A DNA stretch of 64,000 bases from Aeromonas tecta (GCF_000820185.1 NZ_CDCA01000025.1:1-64000); one strand, 5' to 3'. Counted from the stretch's first letter, positions 27,471 to 36,938 are shown. Notes: generated by a model from the sequence alone, not told the origin. Made by a program: numbers and translations.

Positions 27471-28610
27471 ATGAACCGAGTCATGTCCTTACAGGGCACT
27501 ACCACAGCACCGGACGGTCCTCCGATGGCACAGGCTAATCAAGTGCAACAACAGCGCTTTGAGCAAGCAATGCACCTCGATCAAGAACAGAAGACAGCCC
27601 GTCACCATGTAGTGGATGAACTGCACCGTCTTCGAGATCAACTGCACCGAAATCAACAATCATTGCGCAAGCACAAATCGGATGCACAAGAAAACATCGA
27701 GGCGGATTCTACCCTCCAGCATGATATACCGACGTCTCAGGCACCCCAGCAATCACTGCTAAACCCGGTATCTATCCAAGAGAATGGGAGCAACACGCAG
27801 CATATAACCCCATCGGAATGGTTTACCCATAACGCGTTGGACAAGAGAGACCAAACCGCACAACACGCCTTTGACCTGGATAAAGAACACATAAATTTGG
27901 ATCTCTTTACGGCAGATCCATTGCAACTCTCGGCTCAAGAGCGAATTCAGCCAACCTCATTGCCTCTTGCACTGGATACCCCGCGCTCATCCACTCCCAG
28001 CACAACGCAGGGAATGCACGACGCAGCAGATAATATGGCACCGCACACGATGATCGACCCATTGGTACCGGATATGGTGCCAACCGCCAGCAACATAGCC
28101 CAGCCAGAAGACAATACCTCATTGGTAGATAGTGACGTTGGCCCCCTGCTCGCCACTGAATCCGAAGAGACTCGACTAGCGGATGAAGAACTCGGCGCCA
28201 ACGGGCAGCCGTTTACTCCGCTGGTCAGAACCCCAGGAGATCTGTTACTGGCCCGGGTCTCACCCACGCTGATGAATCACGAATTAGATCAGTTGCTGGA
28301 GCGGCTGGCGGTGGATATCCAGCTTGAATTGGGACGGCCGGAGCGCCCACCTCTGCTGCGCCTTAACCTACCAGAGCTAGGTCAGCTAGCTATCCGCATC
28401 GCTCACCACCATGGCGAGCTACAAATAGAGATCCTCGCCACCAGCCAGGGACAACTGCTGCTCAATCAGGGGCGCAGCGAACTGATCGACCGCCTGCAGC
28501 GGCTCTATCCAGGCGAACAGGTCACCCTCGACCTCTTCAATCAGGCTGATAGTGAGCAGGGTTCACGTCAGCAGAGATCCATCTATGAAGAGTGGGACGC
28601 CGACGCATGA
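27471..28610 (+). CDS. ascP: Needle-length ruler AscP (SctP)
   Basis: A 379-residue YscP/FliK-type protein that measures needle length and triggers the substrate switch through AscU. The first 250 residues are low-complexity (Gln, His, Asp, Pro, Thr), as expected of a ruler. The C-terminal 110 residues hold the folded switch domain ('PPLLRLNLPELGQLAIRIAHHHGELQIEI'). A second in-frame Met is at residue 5. The stop overlaps the ascQ start (ATGA). Confidence 0.92.
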   Translation: MNRVMSLQGTTTAPDGPPMAQANQVQQQRFEQAMHLDQEQKTARHHVVDELHRLRDQLHRNQQSLRKHKSDAQENIEADSTLQHDIPTSQAPQQSLLNPVSIQENGSNTQHITPSEWFTHNALDKRDQTAQHAFDLDKEHINLDLFTADPLQLSAQERIQPTSLPLALDTPRSSTPSTTQGMHDAADNMAPHTMIDPLVPDMVPTASNIAQPEDNTSLVDSDVGPLLATESEETRLADEELGANGQPFTPLVRTPGDLLLARVSPTLMNHELDQLLERLAVDIQLELGRPERPPLLRLNLPELGQLAIRIAHHHGELQIEILATSQGQLLLNQGRSELIDRLQRLYPGEQVTLDLFNQADSEQGSRQQRSIYEEWDADA

Positions 28611-29527
28611 CACCGATTATCTTCAGCTCTGCCTCGTTGGCGGAGCTGACCCTGCAACAGAGCCTGAGTCACCACCGTCACCACTTTCATTGGGGAAATG
28701 GCGAGATTAACCTCGCCATTGTGCTCGCCCCAGCCAACCTGGATACCCGATTGCAACTGCAGTGGCAAGGGCTGGCCCTGTCCCTCATGTGCCATGGCGC
28801 CGAACTGGCGCACTGGCTGGCACCAGATCTGCAACAGGCGGCGCTGTTCAGCCTGCCAGAAGCGCTGCAATTGGCACTGGTCGAACGGTTAGGAGAGCCC
28901 CTCGGCCTTACCTGCTCGGCGCTAATCCAGCAAGCCGCAACCACGTCCTGTGAACCAGCGCTGCAGATCCTGCTGCAACGTGACGGATCTACCCTCTCGC
29001 TCTGGCTGCATCAACCCGAGTCGCTGCTGGCCAAACTTCCACTTCGACCTAGCCAGCAACGCTTGTCGCTACCACTGACCGTCTCCCTGATCTGGGGAGA
29101 AATGCGCCTGACCATGGCCGAGCTGACTGATCTTACCAATGGCGACGTGCTGCTCCCCCCTCAGCAAAGCACTCTGGGTCAGAGGCTACTGGCTTGCCTG
29201 GAGGGTCGACCCTTTGCCTACTGCCAAGCCCATCATCAACATCTGGAATTGACCGATATGTATAACACCACCGCCGATGACCCTCTCAGCCTAACCGAGC
29301 TGGAGAGTCTACCCATTCAGGTGAGCTTCGAAGTGGGTCGCCAGACTCTTGATTGGCACACCCTAACCAGTCTGCAACCAGGTTCCCTGATAGACCTAGG
29401 TACTCCCCTTGATGGAGAGGTGCGCATCATCAGTAATGGTCACCAACTCGGTAGCGGCCGGTTAGTGGAAATTCAGGGGCGCCTTGGGGTACGAGTCGAG
29501 AAACTGAGTGGAGAGTCACAGGCATGA
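28607..29527 (+). CDS. ascQ: T3SS C-ring protein AscQ (SctQ)
   Basis: A 306-residue SpaO/YscQ-family protein forming the cytoplasmic sorting platform. The C-terminal SPOA domain (about 240-300, 'LPIQVSFEVGRQTLDWHTLTSLQPG') is clear. I chose ATG 28607, overlapping the ascP stop. In YscQ an internal start yields the C-terminal domain alone; 'TDMYNTTADDPLSL' precedes the domain here, and ATG 29260 within it could serve, which is inference. Confidence 0.95.
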   Translation: MTPIIFSSASLAELTLQQSLSHHRHHFHWGNGEINLAIVLAPANLDTRLQLQWQGLALSLMCHGAELAHWLAPDLQQAALFSLPEALQLALVERLGEPLGLTCSALIQQAATTSCEPALQILLQRDGSTLSLWLHQPESLLAKLPLRPSQQRLSLPLTVSLIWGEMRLTMAELTDLTNGDVLLPPQQSTLGQRLLACLEGRPFAYCQAHHQHLELTDMYNTTADDPLSLTELESLPIQVSFEVGRQTLDWHTLTSLQPGSLIDLGTPLDGEVRIISNGHQLGSGRLVEIQGRLGVRVEKLSGESQA

Positions 29528-30177
29528 TCCAGCTACCGGATGAGCTCAACCTCATCGTCGGCCTGGCCCTGCTGGCCCTGCTACCCTTTATCGCCGTGAT
29601 GGCCACCTCCTTCGTCAAGATGGCGGTAGTTTTCTCCCTGCTACGCAACGCCCTGGGGGTACAGCAGATCCCCCCCAACATGGCGATGTATGGACTGGCG
29701 ATCATCCTTAGCATCTATGTGATGGCCCCGGTCGGCTTTGCGACTCAGGATTACTTGCGCCAGAACGAGGTATCGCTGGCCAAATCAGAATCGGTGGAGA
29801 AATTCCTCGCTGAGGGAATGGCTCCCTACCGTGCTTTTCTTAAAAAGCAGATCAAGCCACGGGAACACGCCTTCTTTATCGACAGTACCAAACAACTATG
29901 GCCCAGTGAGTATGCCGACCGTCTGGAGCCAGACAGCCTGCTGATCCTGTTGCCCGCCTTTACCGTGAGCGAACTCAGCCGTGCCTTTGAGATAGGCTTT
30001 CTCATCTATCTACCCTTCATCGCCATCGATCTCATCATCTCCAACATACTGCTGGCGATGGGGATGATGATGGTGTCTCCCATGACCATCTCTCTACCAT
30101 TCAAGCTGCTGCTGTTTGTGCTGCTAGATGGCTGGGCCCGCCTGACCCACGGGCTAGTCATCAGCTACGGAGGATGA
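29524..30177 (+). CDS. ascR: Export gate protein AscR (SctR)
   Basis: A 217-residue FliP/YscR-family inner-membrane protein with about four hydrophobic segments. The signatures are 'LLALLPFIAVMATSFVKMAVVFS' and 'FEIGFLIYLPFIAIDLIISN'. It overlaps ascQ (ATGA) and is one base from ascS. Confidence 0.98.
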   Translation: MIQLPDELNLIVGLALLALLPFIAVMATSFVKMAVVFSLLRNALGVQQIPPNMAMYGLAIILSIYVMAPVGFATQDYLRQNEVSLAKSESVEKFLAEGMAPYRAFLKKQIKPREHAFFIDSTKQLWPSEYADRLEPDSLLILLPAFTVSELSRAFEIGFLIYLPFIAIDLIISNILLAMGMMMVSPMTISLPFKLLLFVLLDGWARLTHGLVISYGG

Positions 30178-30178
30178 C

Positions 30179-30445
30179 ATGAGCCATGCTGATATTCTTC
30201 ACTTCACCAGTCAGACCCTCTGGCTGGTATTGATCTTATCGATGCCACCGGTGCTGGTCGCCGCGCTGGTCGGCACCCTGGTATCACTGCTGCAGGCCTT
30301 GACCCAAATCCAGGAACAAACGCTGGGCTTTGTCGCCAAGTTGATCGCGGTGGTGATCACTCTGTTCGCCACCGCCGCCTGGCTGGGCAACGAGCTCTAC
30401 AGCTTCGCCGATATGGTGTTATTCAAGGTGCCGCAAATCCAATGA
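30179..30445 (+). CDS. ascS: Export gate protein AscS (SctS)
   Basis: An 88-residue FliQ/YscS-family protein with two membrane helices and the conserved 'VGTLVSLLQALTQIQEQTLGF' between them. It overlaps ascT by four bases. Confidence 0.98.
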   Translation: MSHADILHFTSQTLWLVLILSMPPVLVAALVGTLVSLLQALTQIQEQTLGFVAKLIAVVITLFATAAWLGNELYSFADMVLFKVPQIQ

Positions 30446-31227
30446 CACTGGAGAGCCTGCAGGCCCAGATGCTGGCCTATACCCTGCTATTACCGCGATT
30501 TATTAGCTGCTTCGTGATGTTGCCGATACTCAGCAAACAGATGCTGGGGGGCGCGATGATACGCAACGGCGTCGTCTGCTCGCTGGCACTCTACGCCTAC
30601 CCTATGATCGCCGACACCCTACCCCCAAGCATCGGTAGCATGGAGCTGGCCCTGCTGATCGCCAAGGAGGTATTGCTGGGCTTGCTGATAGGCTTTGTCG
30701 CTGCCATCCCTTTCTGGGCCATCGAGGCGAGCGGCTTTCTGATCGACAACCAGCGGGGCGCCGCCATGGGGTCCCTGTTCAATCCGAGCCTCGGTAGCCA
30801 GACCAGCCCTACCGGTTTGCTGCTGACTCAAACACTGATCACCTTGTTCTTTGCTGGCGGGGCCTTTCTCGCCCTGCTGACAGCATTGTTCCAGAGCTAC
30901 ACCAGCTGGCCAGTCGCTCACTTCTTCCCCACTATTGGCAACCAATGGGTCAGCTTTTTCTACAGCCAATTCAGTCAGATGCTGCTGCTCTGTGCCCTGC
31001 TCTCAGCCCCCCTGCTAATCGCCATGTTTCTAGCCGAGTTTGGACTGGCTCTGATCAGCCGATTTGCACCATCACTGAACGTCTTTGTGCTGGCAATGCC
31101 GATCAAGAGCGCCGTCGCCAGCTTGCTGCTGGTCATTTACATCAAGTTGATGATGGATCACGCCTACCGGCAGGTACTGGCAGTCATGGATCCACTACGT
31201 CTGCTCGAGCCCATTCTGGGGCCATAA
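30442..31227 (+). CDS. ascT: Export gate protein AscT (SctT)
   Basis: A 261-residue FliR/YscT-family membrane protein with six or seven hydrophobic segments, including 'FWAIEASGFLIDNQRGAAMGS'. The TAA stop shares a base with the ATG of a 22-codon frame (TAATG), and ascU does not follow directly (see the micro-ORFs at 31227-31515). Confidence 0.97.
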   Translation: MTLESLQAQMLAYTLLLPRFISCFVMLPILSKQMLGGAMIRNGVVCSLALYAYPMIADTLPPSIGSMELALLIAKEVLLGLLIGFVAAIPFWAIEASGFLIDNQRGAAMGSLFNPSLGSQTSPTGLLLTQTLITLFFAGGAFLALLTALFQSYTSWPVAHFFPTIGNQWVSFFYSQFSQMLLLCALLSAPLLIAMFLAEFGLALISRFAPSLNVFVLAMPIKSAVASLLLVIYIKLMMDHAYRQVLAVMDPLRLLEPILGP

Positions 31228-31295
31228 TGAGCACTGATATTCTCCAGTTTCAACCAAGCAGCAAGCTGTGTTCATGGTCGAGCGCAGCACGATGA
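31227..31295 (+). CDS. Micro-ORF 1 between ascT and ascU (22 codons)
   Basis: ATG at 31227 overlaps the ascT stop (TAATG). The frame encodes 22 polar residues beginning MSTDILQF and ends in TGA that overlaps the next micro-ORF's ATG (ATGA). No separate ribosome site is seen. It may be only a coupling leader; no family is recognised. Confidence 0.35.
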   Translation: MSTDILQFQPSSKLCSWSSAAR

Positions 31296-31447
31296 CAGCA
31301 AAAACTATCACCTTAATCGTCATGTTGATGGCGATATCAGATGGCTACCTACAACACACTATCCTGTGGGCAATGGATCGCCTCTGCTGCTGGGTGTTAG
31401 GGATGATTGATCCCCTCGGCCTGTTCATTCTTATTTTGAAAACCTGA
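31292..31447 (+). CDS. Micro-ORF 2 between ascT and ascU (51 aa, hydrophobic)
   Basis: Encodes 51 residues. It has a hydrophobic start (TITLIVMLMAIS), a Trp/Cys-containing middle and a hydrophobic end (LGLFILILK), compatible with one or two short membrane helices. It overlaps micro-ORF 1 at its start (ATGA) and micro-ORF 3 at its stop (TGATG). It could be a small membrane partner of the export gate or a decayed remnant. No family is recognised. Confidence 0.4.
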   Translation: MTAKTITLIVMLMAISDGYLQHTILWAMDRLCCWVLGMIDPLGLFILILKT

Positions 31448-31515
31448 TGGAAGACAAACACCCTATGACCCGGACTGACGTTGCCCAGACTCGTATTACT
31501 CAGGAGATTCAATGA
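31447..31515 (+). CDS. Micro-ORF 3 between ascT and ascU (22 codons)
   Basis: Starts MEDKHPMTRT and ends in a TGA that overlaps the ascU start codon (ATGA). It contains the ascU ribosome site CAGGAGA near its 3' end. It probably serves translational coupling to ascU. Confidence 0.35.
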   Translation: MEDKHPMTRTDVAQTRITQEIQ

Positions 31516-32576
31516 GCGGCGAAAAAACCGAACAGCCCACCCCGAAGAAGTTGCGGGATGCTCGCAAGAAAGGGCAGGTCGTCAAGAGTAAGGAGGTGAT
31601 CTCCACCGCCATCATCCTGAGCTTGATAGGCATGCTGATGGTGATGTCCGATTACTATCTGGAGCATCTTGGCAAATTAATGATGATCCCTGAGCCCCAC
31701 ATCAATCTCCCCTTTGCCCAAGCGCTCAACCATGTTGTGGAGAACCTGCTACAGGAGATGGCCTATCTGTGCATTCCTATCCTAGTGGTCGCCGTACTGG
31801 TGGTGCTCATCTCCCATATTGCCCAGTACGGCTTTCTATTGAGTGGTGAGTCGATCAAGCCCGACATCAAGAAGATCAATCCAGTAGAAGGAGCCAAGAA
31901 AATTTTCTCCGTCAAGAGCCTGATGGAGTTTGCCAAATCCCTGCTCAAAGTCACCCTACTCAGCCTGCTGGTATGGGTCACTATCAGAGGCAACTTGCAA
32001 GCCCTGCTGCAACTACCAGGCTGCGGTATGGCCTGCATCCCCCCCGTACTCGGTGGCATGCTAGGTCAGCTGATGGCAGTTTGTGCCATGGGTTTTGTGG
32101 TAATTGCCATTGCCGATTACGCTTTTGAGCACTTCCAGCACATCAAGCAGCTGAAGATGAGCAAAGATGAAGTAAAACGGGAATACAAAGAGATGGAGGG
32201 CAGCCCCGAGATCAAAAGCAAGCGCCGCCAGTTCCATCAGGAGTTGCAATCGAGCAACATGCGCGCCGATGTGAAGCGATCTTCGGTTATCGTCGCCAAC
32301 CCAACCCATATTGCCGTCGGGATCCGTTACGAGCGAGGAGAAACCCCTCTGCCGCTGGTAACCCTGAAATACACAGATGCCCAGGCTCTGCAGGTGCGCA
32401 AGATTGCCGAAGAGGAGGGGATACCTGTACTGCAAAGGATCCCTTTGGCCCGAGCCCTTTATCGGGATGCACTGATCAACAACTACATCCCGGCCGACCA
32501 AATTGAGGCAACCGCCGAAGTACTGCGCTGGCTGGAACAGTGGCGTCAGGCAGAGGGGCACCATGCATCCTGGTAA
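31512..32576 (+). CDS. ascU: Export switch protein AscU (SctU)
   Basis: A 354-residue FlhB/YscU-family protein. Four membrane segments (about 30-205) are followed by a cytoplasmic domain with the autocleavage motif NPTH (263-266), at the same numbering as in YscU. Cleavage between Asn and Pro, with AscP, switches export from needle to translocator substrates. CAGGAGA precedes the start. Last gene of the operon; no clear terminator is seen after it. Confidence 0.98.
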   Translation: MSGEKTEQPTPKKLRDARKKGQVVKSKEVISTAIILSLIGMLMVMSDYYLEHLGKLMMIPEPHINLPFAQALNHVVENLLQEMAYLCIPILVVAVLVVLISHIAQYGFLLSGESIKPDIKKINPVEGAKKIFSVKSLMEFAKSLLKVTLLSLLVWVTIRGNLQALLQLPGCGMACIPPVLGGMLGQLMAVCAMGFVVIAIADYAFEHFQHIKQLKMSKDEVKREYKEMEGSPEIKSKRRQFHQELQSSNMRADVKRSSVIVANPTHIAVGIRYERGETPLPLVTLKYTDAQALQVRKIAEEEGIPVLQRIPLARALYRDALINNYIPADQIEATAEVLRWLEQWRQAEGHHASW

Positions 32577-32741
32577 CAAATGTTCGGCTATGGTCTGAAT
32601 CAAGGTCAAATTTGAGTGATACAAGGATCAAGGGGCTCTTCATTGCTCTAATCTTTTCGATATTAGCCGCGTCCTCATTACCTCCTCCACCGGTAAAAAG
32701 GCGAGCAACCCCATCACATTGCCCAACGAGGTGATCTCATC

Positions 32742-33956
32742 ATGTCGAGCCACAGACCTGTCACCCCACCCGATCCGCTGTCCCCGCCACTCTCCGATCC
32801 AAACAACTTCTCGCTGATCCTGGGGGGGCCACTCTATCAACTGTGGAGCAAGGCGCATCTCGGCGATATCGAGACCCATATCAGGCGACGAATTCTGGTG
32901 CTGAGTGGGCTCTGCTGGCTGCCTCTGTTGCTGCTGTGCGCCCTGGAAGGCAGCCTGTTGCAAGGGGTCGCCGTCCCCTTTCTATTGGATGTGGAGACCC
33001 ATGTCCGCTTTCTGGTCTGCGTCTCACTGCTGGTCTATGCGGAGCTCATCGTCCACTTGCGGATCAGGCTGATCGTCCGCCAATTCATCGATCGGGGTCT
33101 GGTATCCCCCCTCGCCCTGCCACGCTTTTATGATGCCATCCGCAGTGCCATGGCGTGGCGCAATTCGATCCCCGTGGAGGTCGGGTTCATTCTGTTTGTA
33201 TTTTCGATGGGGTACTTCATCCGGATCAACACCTTCACCCTGCAAGCCTCGACCTGGTACGCCACCATGCACGAGGGCAGTGTGACCCTGACTCTGCCGG
33301 GATTCTGGTTCTTCTGGGTGAGCAACCCCATCATTCAATTTTTGATCCTGCGCTGGCTCTACCGGATCACCATCTGGACCCGCTTCCTCTGGCAAGTCTC
33401 CAGGATCTCGCTCGATCTCATTCCGACCCACCCCGATCGCAACTGTGGCCTCGGTTTTCTGGGGGCTTCTGCCTATGCCTATTCACCGCTGCTGATCGCA
33501 TTTGGCGCGCAATTAGCCGGTTTCATCGCCAACCGGATCTTCTATGATGGCGCCTTACTGACCACCTACAAACCGGAGATCATTCTATTGGCCAGCTTCG
33601 GGCTACTGCTCGTGCTGGCGCCGTTGAGTGTCTTCGCCCCCCATATCATGGCGGCCAAACGCCAGGGGTTACGGGAATATGGCGCCCTTGCAGCCGAATA
33701 CAGCCGCAGTTTCGAGCGCCGCTGGCTGCGCACGGCCGATAGAGACGGGGAATCCCTGCTCGGCGCCGCCGACATTCAGTCCCTCGCCGATCTGGGCAAT
33801 GCCTACACCGTCATCAAGGAGGTCAGGCCCATGCCCTTTAACCGGGACATGTTCCTGCAACTGATCCTCGCGGCCATCGTGCCCTTCATTCCGCTGCTCC
33901 TCACCATGTTCCCCTTCGACGTGTTGCTCGACAGGCTTATTGGCGTGATTTTCTGA
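32742..33956 (+). CDS. Conserved membrane protein of unknown function
   Basis: A 404-residue integral membrane protein with about six or seven hydrophobic helices. The first is near residue 55, and the last ('LILAAIVPFIPLLLTMFP') near the C-terminus. The N-terminus is cytoplasmic and Pro-rich. GAGGTGA precedes the start. It follows ascU by 165 bases with no terminator seen between, but nothing in it suggests a secretion role. I do not recognise the family. Confidence 0.8.
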   Translation: MSSHRPVTPPDPLSPPLSDPNNFSLILGGPLYQLWSKAHLGDIETHIRRRILVLSGLCWLPLLLLCALEGSLLQGVAVPFLLDVETHVRFLVCVSLLVYAELIVHLRIRLIVRQFIDRGLVSPLALPRFYDAIRSAMAWRNSIPVEVGFILFVFSMGYFIRINTFTLQASTWYATMHEGSVTLTLPGFWFFWVSNPIIQFLILRWLYRITIWTRFLWQVSRISLDLIPTHPDRNCGLGFLGASAYAYSPLLIAFGAQLAGFIANRIFYDGALLTTYKPEIILLASFGLLLVLAPLSVFAPHIMAAKRQGLREYGALAAEYSRSFERRWLRTADRDGESLLGAADIQSLADLGNAYTVIKEVRPMPFNRDMFLQLILAAIVPFIPLLLTMFPFDVLLDRLIGVIF

Positions 33957-34136
33957 TGAAGGGCAAAGCGGGTGATATGTGATGAAAATAGGGATTTCTG
34001 CCGGGCTCAGAAAGCGTTGGCAAACAGGTAAATGGGAAGGGGAGTAAGAGAAAGAAGGAGTGACTGGCGCCTGTGGTACGAGCCAGCGCTCATCGAAATA
34101 GGAACTATGAAGGGAAATTCAGTAGCGCGAGAAAAC

Positions 34137-34166
34137 AAAAACCCCGCTTTCTCAAGCGGGGTTTTG
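34137..34166 (-). terminator. Terminator of tRNA-Ser
   Basis: CCCCGCTT / AAGCGGGG stem (34142-34149 with 34154-34161) and a four-base loop, flanked by A and T runs, so it can act on both strands. It lies six bases beyond the tRNA 3' end. Confidence 0.88.
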
Positions 34167-34171
34167 CTATT

Positions 34172-34259
34172 TGGCGGTGAGGGAGGGATTCGAACCCTCG
34201 ATACGTTGCCGTATACACACTTTCCAGGCGTGCTCCTTCAGCCACTCGGACACCTCACC
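34172..34259 (-). tRNA. tRNA-Ser (anticodon GGA)
   Basis: An 88-base gene with encoded CCA. The anticodon arm is CACGC-CTGGAAA-GTGTG, giving GGA. The long variable arm of class II tRNAs is present and the T-arm contains GGTTCGAATCC. It reads UCC and UCU codons. Confidence 0.96.
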
Positions 34260-34331
34260 AAATTTTCGACTGCGGTTTAACGTGTCCAATCGCCACGTCG
34301 TTCGCCGCGCTGTTGCGCTGGAACGGGGCGT

Positions 34332-34360
34332 AATGTAAGGGATAGGAGCAGACCGGTCAA
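34332..34360 (-). promoter_or_regulatory. Promoter of tRNA-Ser
   Basis: TTGACC, 17 bases, TACATT on the minus strand, followed by a GC-rich discriminator (ACGCCCC) of the kind found at stringently controlled stable-RNA promoters. Confidence 0.8.
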
Positions 34361-34441
34361 TCTCATTTTTCACTTTTTGCAATCAATCGCTCAATTACCG
34401 AACCAACTGCCCAAAAAGATGTCATTTCCTATCCCTTTCAA

Positions 34442-36178
34442 TCAATTTTTAGCCGCTTCGTGCAAGGGTTCCCCCTTGATAGCCTCTTCCAGTGAGCCGT
34501 AAAACTCCAGTTCACCCAAGGTGGGACGCACCTTGGCGCGGGCCAGGGTCTTGAGGGGCTGGAACTGCAACTCGGCCACCTTCAACGTCACTCCCCCCTT
34601 GGCCATCCGCTTGGCAAATTGCTGGAAGGCCGCCAGGCCCCCCGCATCGAGTATGGAGACGGCCTCCATCTGCAAGATCAGCGTCTTATTCTCCCGCACC
34701 TCGGCCAGCAGCTCGTCGAACACCCGCTCCGCCGCCGCGAAGAACAGCGGGCCGTTGATCTTGTAGATCAGGGTCCCGGCCTGCACCTCGTTGGCATAGC
34801 GCTTGTGCTCGGCCAGGTTGTGCAACTTGGTCATCTTGGCTATCTCGCGCATGAACAGCAGGGACGCCAGGATCACCCCGAAGGTGATAGCGATGACCAT
34901 GTCGAAGACCACGGTGAGCGACAGGCAGACCAGCAACACCAGCACATCCGAGCCGGGTGCCCGGCGGATGAGATCCACCACCTTGTGTGCCTCGCTCATG
35001 TTCCAGGCGACCAGCAGCAACAGCGCTGCCATGGCGGAGAGCGGCAACCAGGAGAGCCAGGGAGCCAATATCAAGATGGCGGCCAGTACCACCAGCGCAT
35101 GCACTATGCCGGAGATGGGAGAGGTCGCACCGGCCCGCACGTTGGCCGCGGAGCGCGCGATGGCGGCTGTTGCCGTGATACCACCGAAGAAGGGGGCCAG
35201 GATGTTGCCAAGCCCCTGCCCCACCAACTCACCGTTGGAGCTGTGTTTGCGCCCGGTCATGCCGTCGAGCACCACGGCGCAGAGCAGGGATTCGATGGCC
35301 CCCAGCATGGCCATGGAGAAGGCCGCGGGCAGCAACCGCTGGATGGCCGCCAGATCCCAGACCACGGGCGCACCGTCTGGCCCGGGCAGCGCCCAGGGCA
35401 TCACCAGAGTCGGCGCTATGGGCGGGATCCCCATGCCTTGGGTGCCATCGCTCAGGGTGTAGCTGAACTTGCTGCCGATGGTGGCCACATCGATGCCCAT
35501 GGTGTGCAATCCAAAGCCAAGGCCTGCCCCGACCAGCACCGCCGGCAGATGACCCGGCACCGGCAATCGCAACTTGGGCCAGAGCAGCAACACCGCCAGG
35601 GTCGCCACCCCCACCAGGGTATCGCCCCACTGCCAGCTTGGCAGGGCCTGGGCCAACGCCTCGACCTTGCCGATGTAAGTTTCCGGCATCTCGGCCACGC
35701 TCAGGCCGAAGAAGTCCTTGATCTGCAGGGTCGCGATCACGATGGCGATCCCGCCGGTAAAGCCCAACGTGACTGAAGGCGGAATATATTCGATCAGACG
35801 GCCCAGTCGGGCCATGCCCATGGCGACCAGAAAGACACCCGAGATGAGGGTCGCCATCAACAGGCCGCCCACCCCGAATTGCTGGGCCACCGGGTAGAGG
35901 ATCACCACGAAGGCGGCGGTGGGTCCCGAGATGGAGAAGCGTGAGCCACCCGTCACGGCAATCACTATGCCGGCGATGATGGCGGTGTAGAGGCCATGCT
36001 GGGGCGGCACACCGCTGGCGATGGCCAACGCCATGGCCAGCGGGATGGCAATGATGCCCACCGTGATACCGGCAATGAGATCGCGACCGAAGCGCGCAAC
36101 GCTATAGGGTTCGTCGAAACAGGATTGGCGCAATGCAATGGCCAGCTTCACGCCTTTTATGGAAGCTTGATTGTGCAT
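34442..36178 (-). CDS. dauA: SulP/STAS transporter DauA
   Basis: A 578-residue SLC26/SulP transporter very close to E. coli DauA (YchM), the aerobic C4-dicarboxylate (succinate) transporter. The blocks '[22 protein letters not shown]', '[21 protein letters not shown]' and '[22 protein letters not shown]'-like segments match it closely. A C-terminal STAS domain contains '[14 protein letters not shown]'. I prefer ATG 36178 (MHNQASIKG), as the upstream TTG frame adds 10 residues with no ribosome site. It is transcribed towards tRNA-Ser. Confidence 0.93.
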   Translation of the reverse strand: MHNQASIKGVKLAIALRQSCFDEPYSVARFGRDLIAGITVGIIAIPLAMALAIASGVPPQHGLYTAIIAGIVIAVTGGSRFSISGPTAAFVVILYPVAQQFGVGGLLMATLISGVFLVAMGMARLGRLIEYIPPSVTLGFTGGIAIVIATLQIKDFFGLSVAEMPETYIGKVEALAQALPSWQWGDTLVGVATLAVLLLWPKLRLPVPGHLPAVLVGAGLGFGLHTMGIDVATIGSKFSYTLSDGTQGMGIPPIAPTLVMPWALPGPDGAPVVWDLAAIQRLLPAAFSMAMLGAIESLLCAVVLDGMTGRKHSSNGELVGQGLGNILAPFFGGITATAAIARSAANVRAGATSPISGIVHALVVLAAILILAPWLSWLPLSAMAALLLLVAWNMSEAHKVVDLIRRAPGSDVLVLLVCLSLTVVFDMVIAITFGVILASLLFMREIAKMTKLHNLAEHKRYANEVQAGTLIYKINGPLFFAAAERVFDELLAEVRENKTLILQMEAVSILDAGGLAAFQQFAKRMAKGGVTLKVAELQFQPLKTLARAKVRPTLGELEFYGSLEEAIKGEPLHEAAKN

Positions 36179-36688
36179 GTATAGGGTAATACCAGAAGAA
36201 GGAGACAAAGGCCGGGGTGAACCGGCACCCGATCATCATCAAGGGCCGGCAGAGCTGTCGACACGGCGATGGTATCGAGGGCAACCATACCCGAGCTTAC
36301 GATAAAATTCGATGGGCAGGATCAAGGAATGGCCATTACCACGCAGTATTGCCGCGGGTTACCCGTATATCGCCGATGTTGCTCACCGTTAGCCAACTTT
36401 TCTCTGCCCGTATGGCGGCTCGGCAACGGCTCAGTCAAACCGGCTCACAGCCCCGCATCGGTCGCCCTAGTATCAACGATGTTGGCGACCCTGCATCTCA
36501 CAGGCAACGCATTCCAGCCAGTGCTCTGACTGATAGACACAATGGGAGGTGCGATGGGCGCTGAATGCAAAAAATGCCGGTCGGTCGATAAAATGCGATC
36601 TCAAGCTGCTGATTGTGCTGAAAATAGTCCATAACGGGCAAGTTTTGGGCAAACGGACCGAAAACCCATTTTTTGCGCGGGGTTACGG
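36179..36688. other. Gene-free interval between dauA and the tRNA-Asn promoter
   Basis: About 510 bases. Short frames exist on both strands but have no ribosome site, codon bias or recognisable product. The dauA promoter should lie near its left end. I see no other structure. Confidence 0.5.
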
Positions 36689-36689
36689 G

Positions 36690-36718
36690 TTGACACCCGG
36701 CCCAGTGACCATTAATAT
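36690..36718 (+). promoter_or_regulatory. Promoter of the tRNA-Asn pair
   Basis: TTGACA (36690-36695), exactly 17 bases, TAATAT (36713-36718), then CCGCACC as a GC-rich discriminator typical of stringent control. Confidence 0.88.
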
Positions 36719-36745
36719 CCGCACCGTCTCATCGAGACAGGTAAT

Positions 36746-36821
36746 TCCTCCTTAGTTCAGTCGGTAGAACGGCGGACTGTTAATCCGTATGTCACTGGTT
36801 CAAGTCCAGTAGGAGGAGCCA
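36746..36821 (+). tRNA. tRNA-Asn (anticodon GTT), copy 1
   Basis: A 76-base gene with encoded CCA and a seven-pair acceptor stem TCCTCCT/AGGAGGA. The anticodon loop is CTGTTAA. It differs from copy 2 only in the acceptor and T stems. Confidence 0.97.
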
Positions 36822-36823
36822 AT

Positions 36824-36899
36824 TCCCTCGTAGTTCAGTCGGTAGAACGGCGGACTGTTAATCCGTATGTCACAGGTTCAAGTCCTGTCGAGGGAGCCA
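36824..36899 (+). tRNA. tRNA-Asn (anticodon GTT), copy 2
   Basis: A 76-base gene two bases after copy 1, with acceptor stem TCCCTCG/CGAGGGA and the same D and anticodon arms. Compensated changes in the acceptor and T stems show both copies are under selection. Confidence 0.97.
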
Positions 36900-36905
36900 T
36901 TTTAG

Positions 36906-36938
36906 AAAGCCCGCTTAGGAAACTAAGCGGGCTTTTTG
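36906..36938 (+). terminator. Terminator between tRNA-Asn and livF
   Basis: AAAGCCCGCTTAG pairs over 13 bases with CTAAGCGGGCTTT around a GAAA loop, followed by TTGTT. It ends tRNA-Asn transcription and probably also the convergent liv operon. Confidence 0.92.

Noticed and set aside
34619..35776. A 385-codon frame antisense to dauA, and a similar 428-codon frame antisense to livM (38530-39816)
   Set aside because: Both are rich in Gln, His, Arg and Gly, as antisense translations of membrane-protein genes are. The sense strands match known transporter families closely.
36217..36755. Small plus-strand frames between dauA and the tRNA-Asn genes
   Set aside because: They have no ribosome site or recognisable sequence, and the right-hand one runs through the tRNA promoter.
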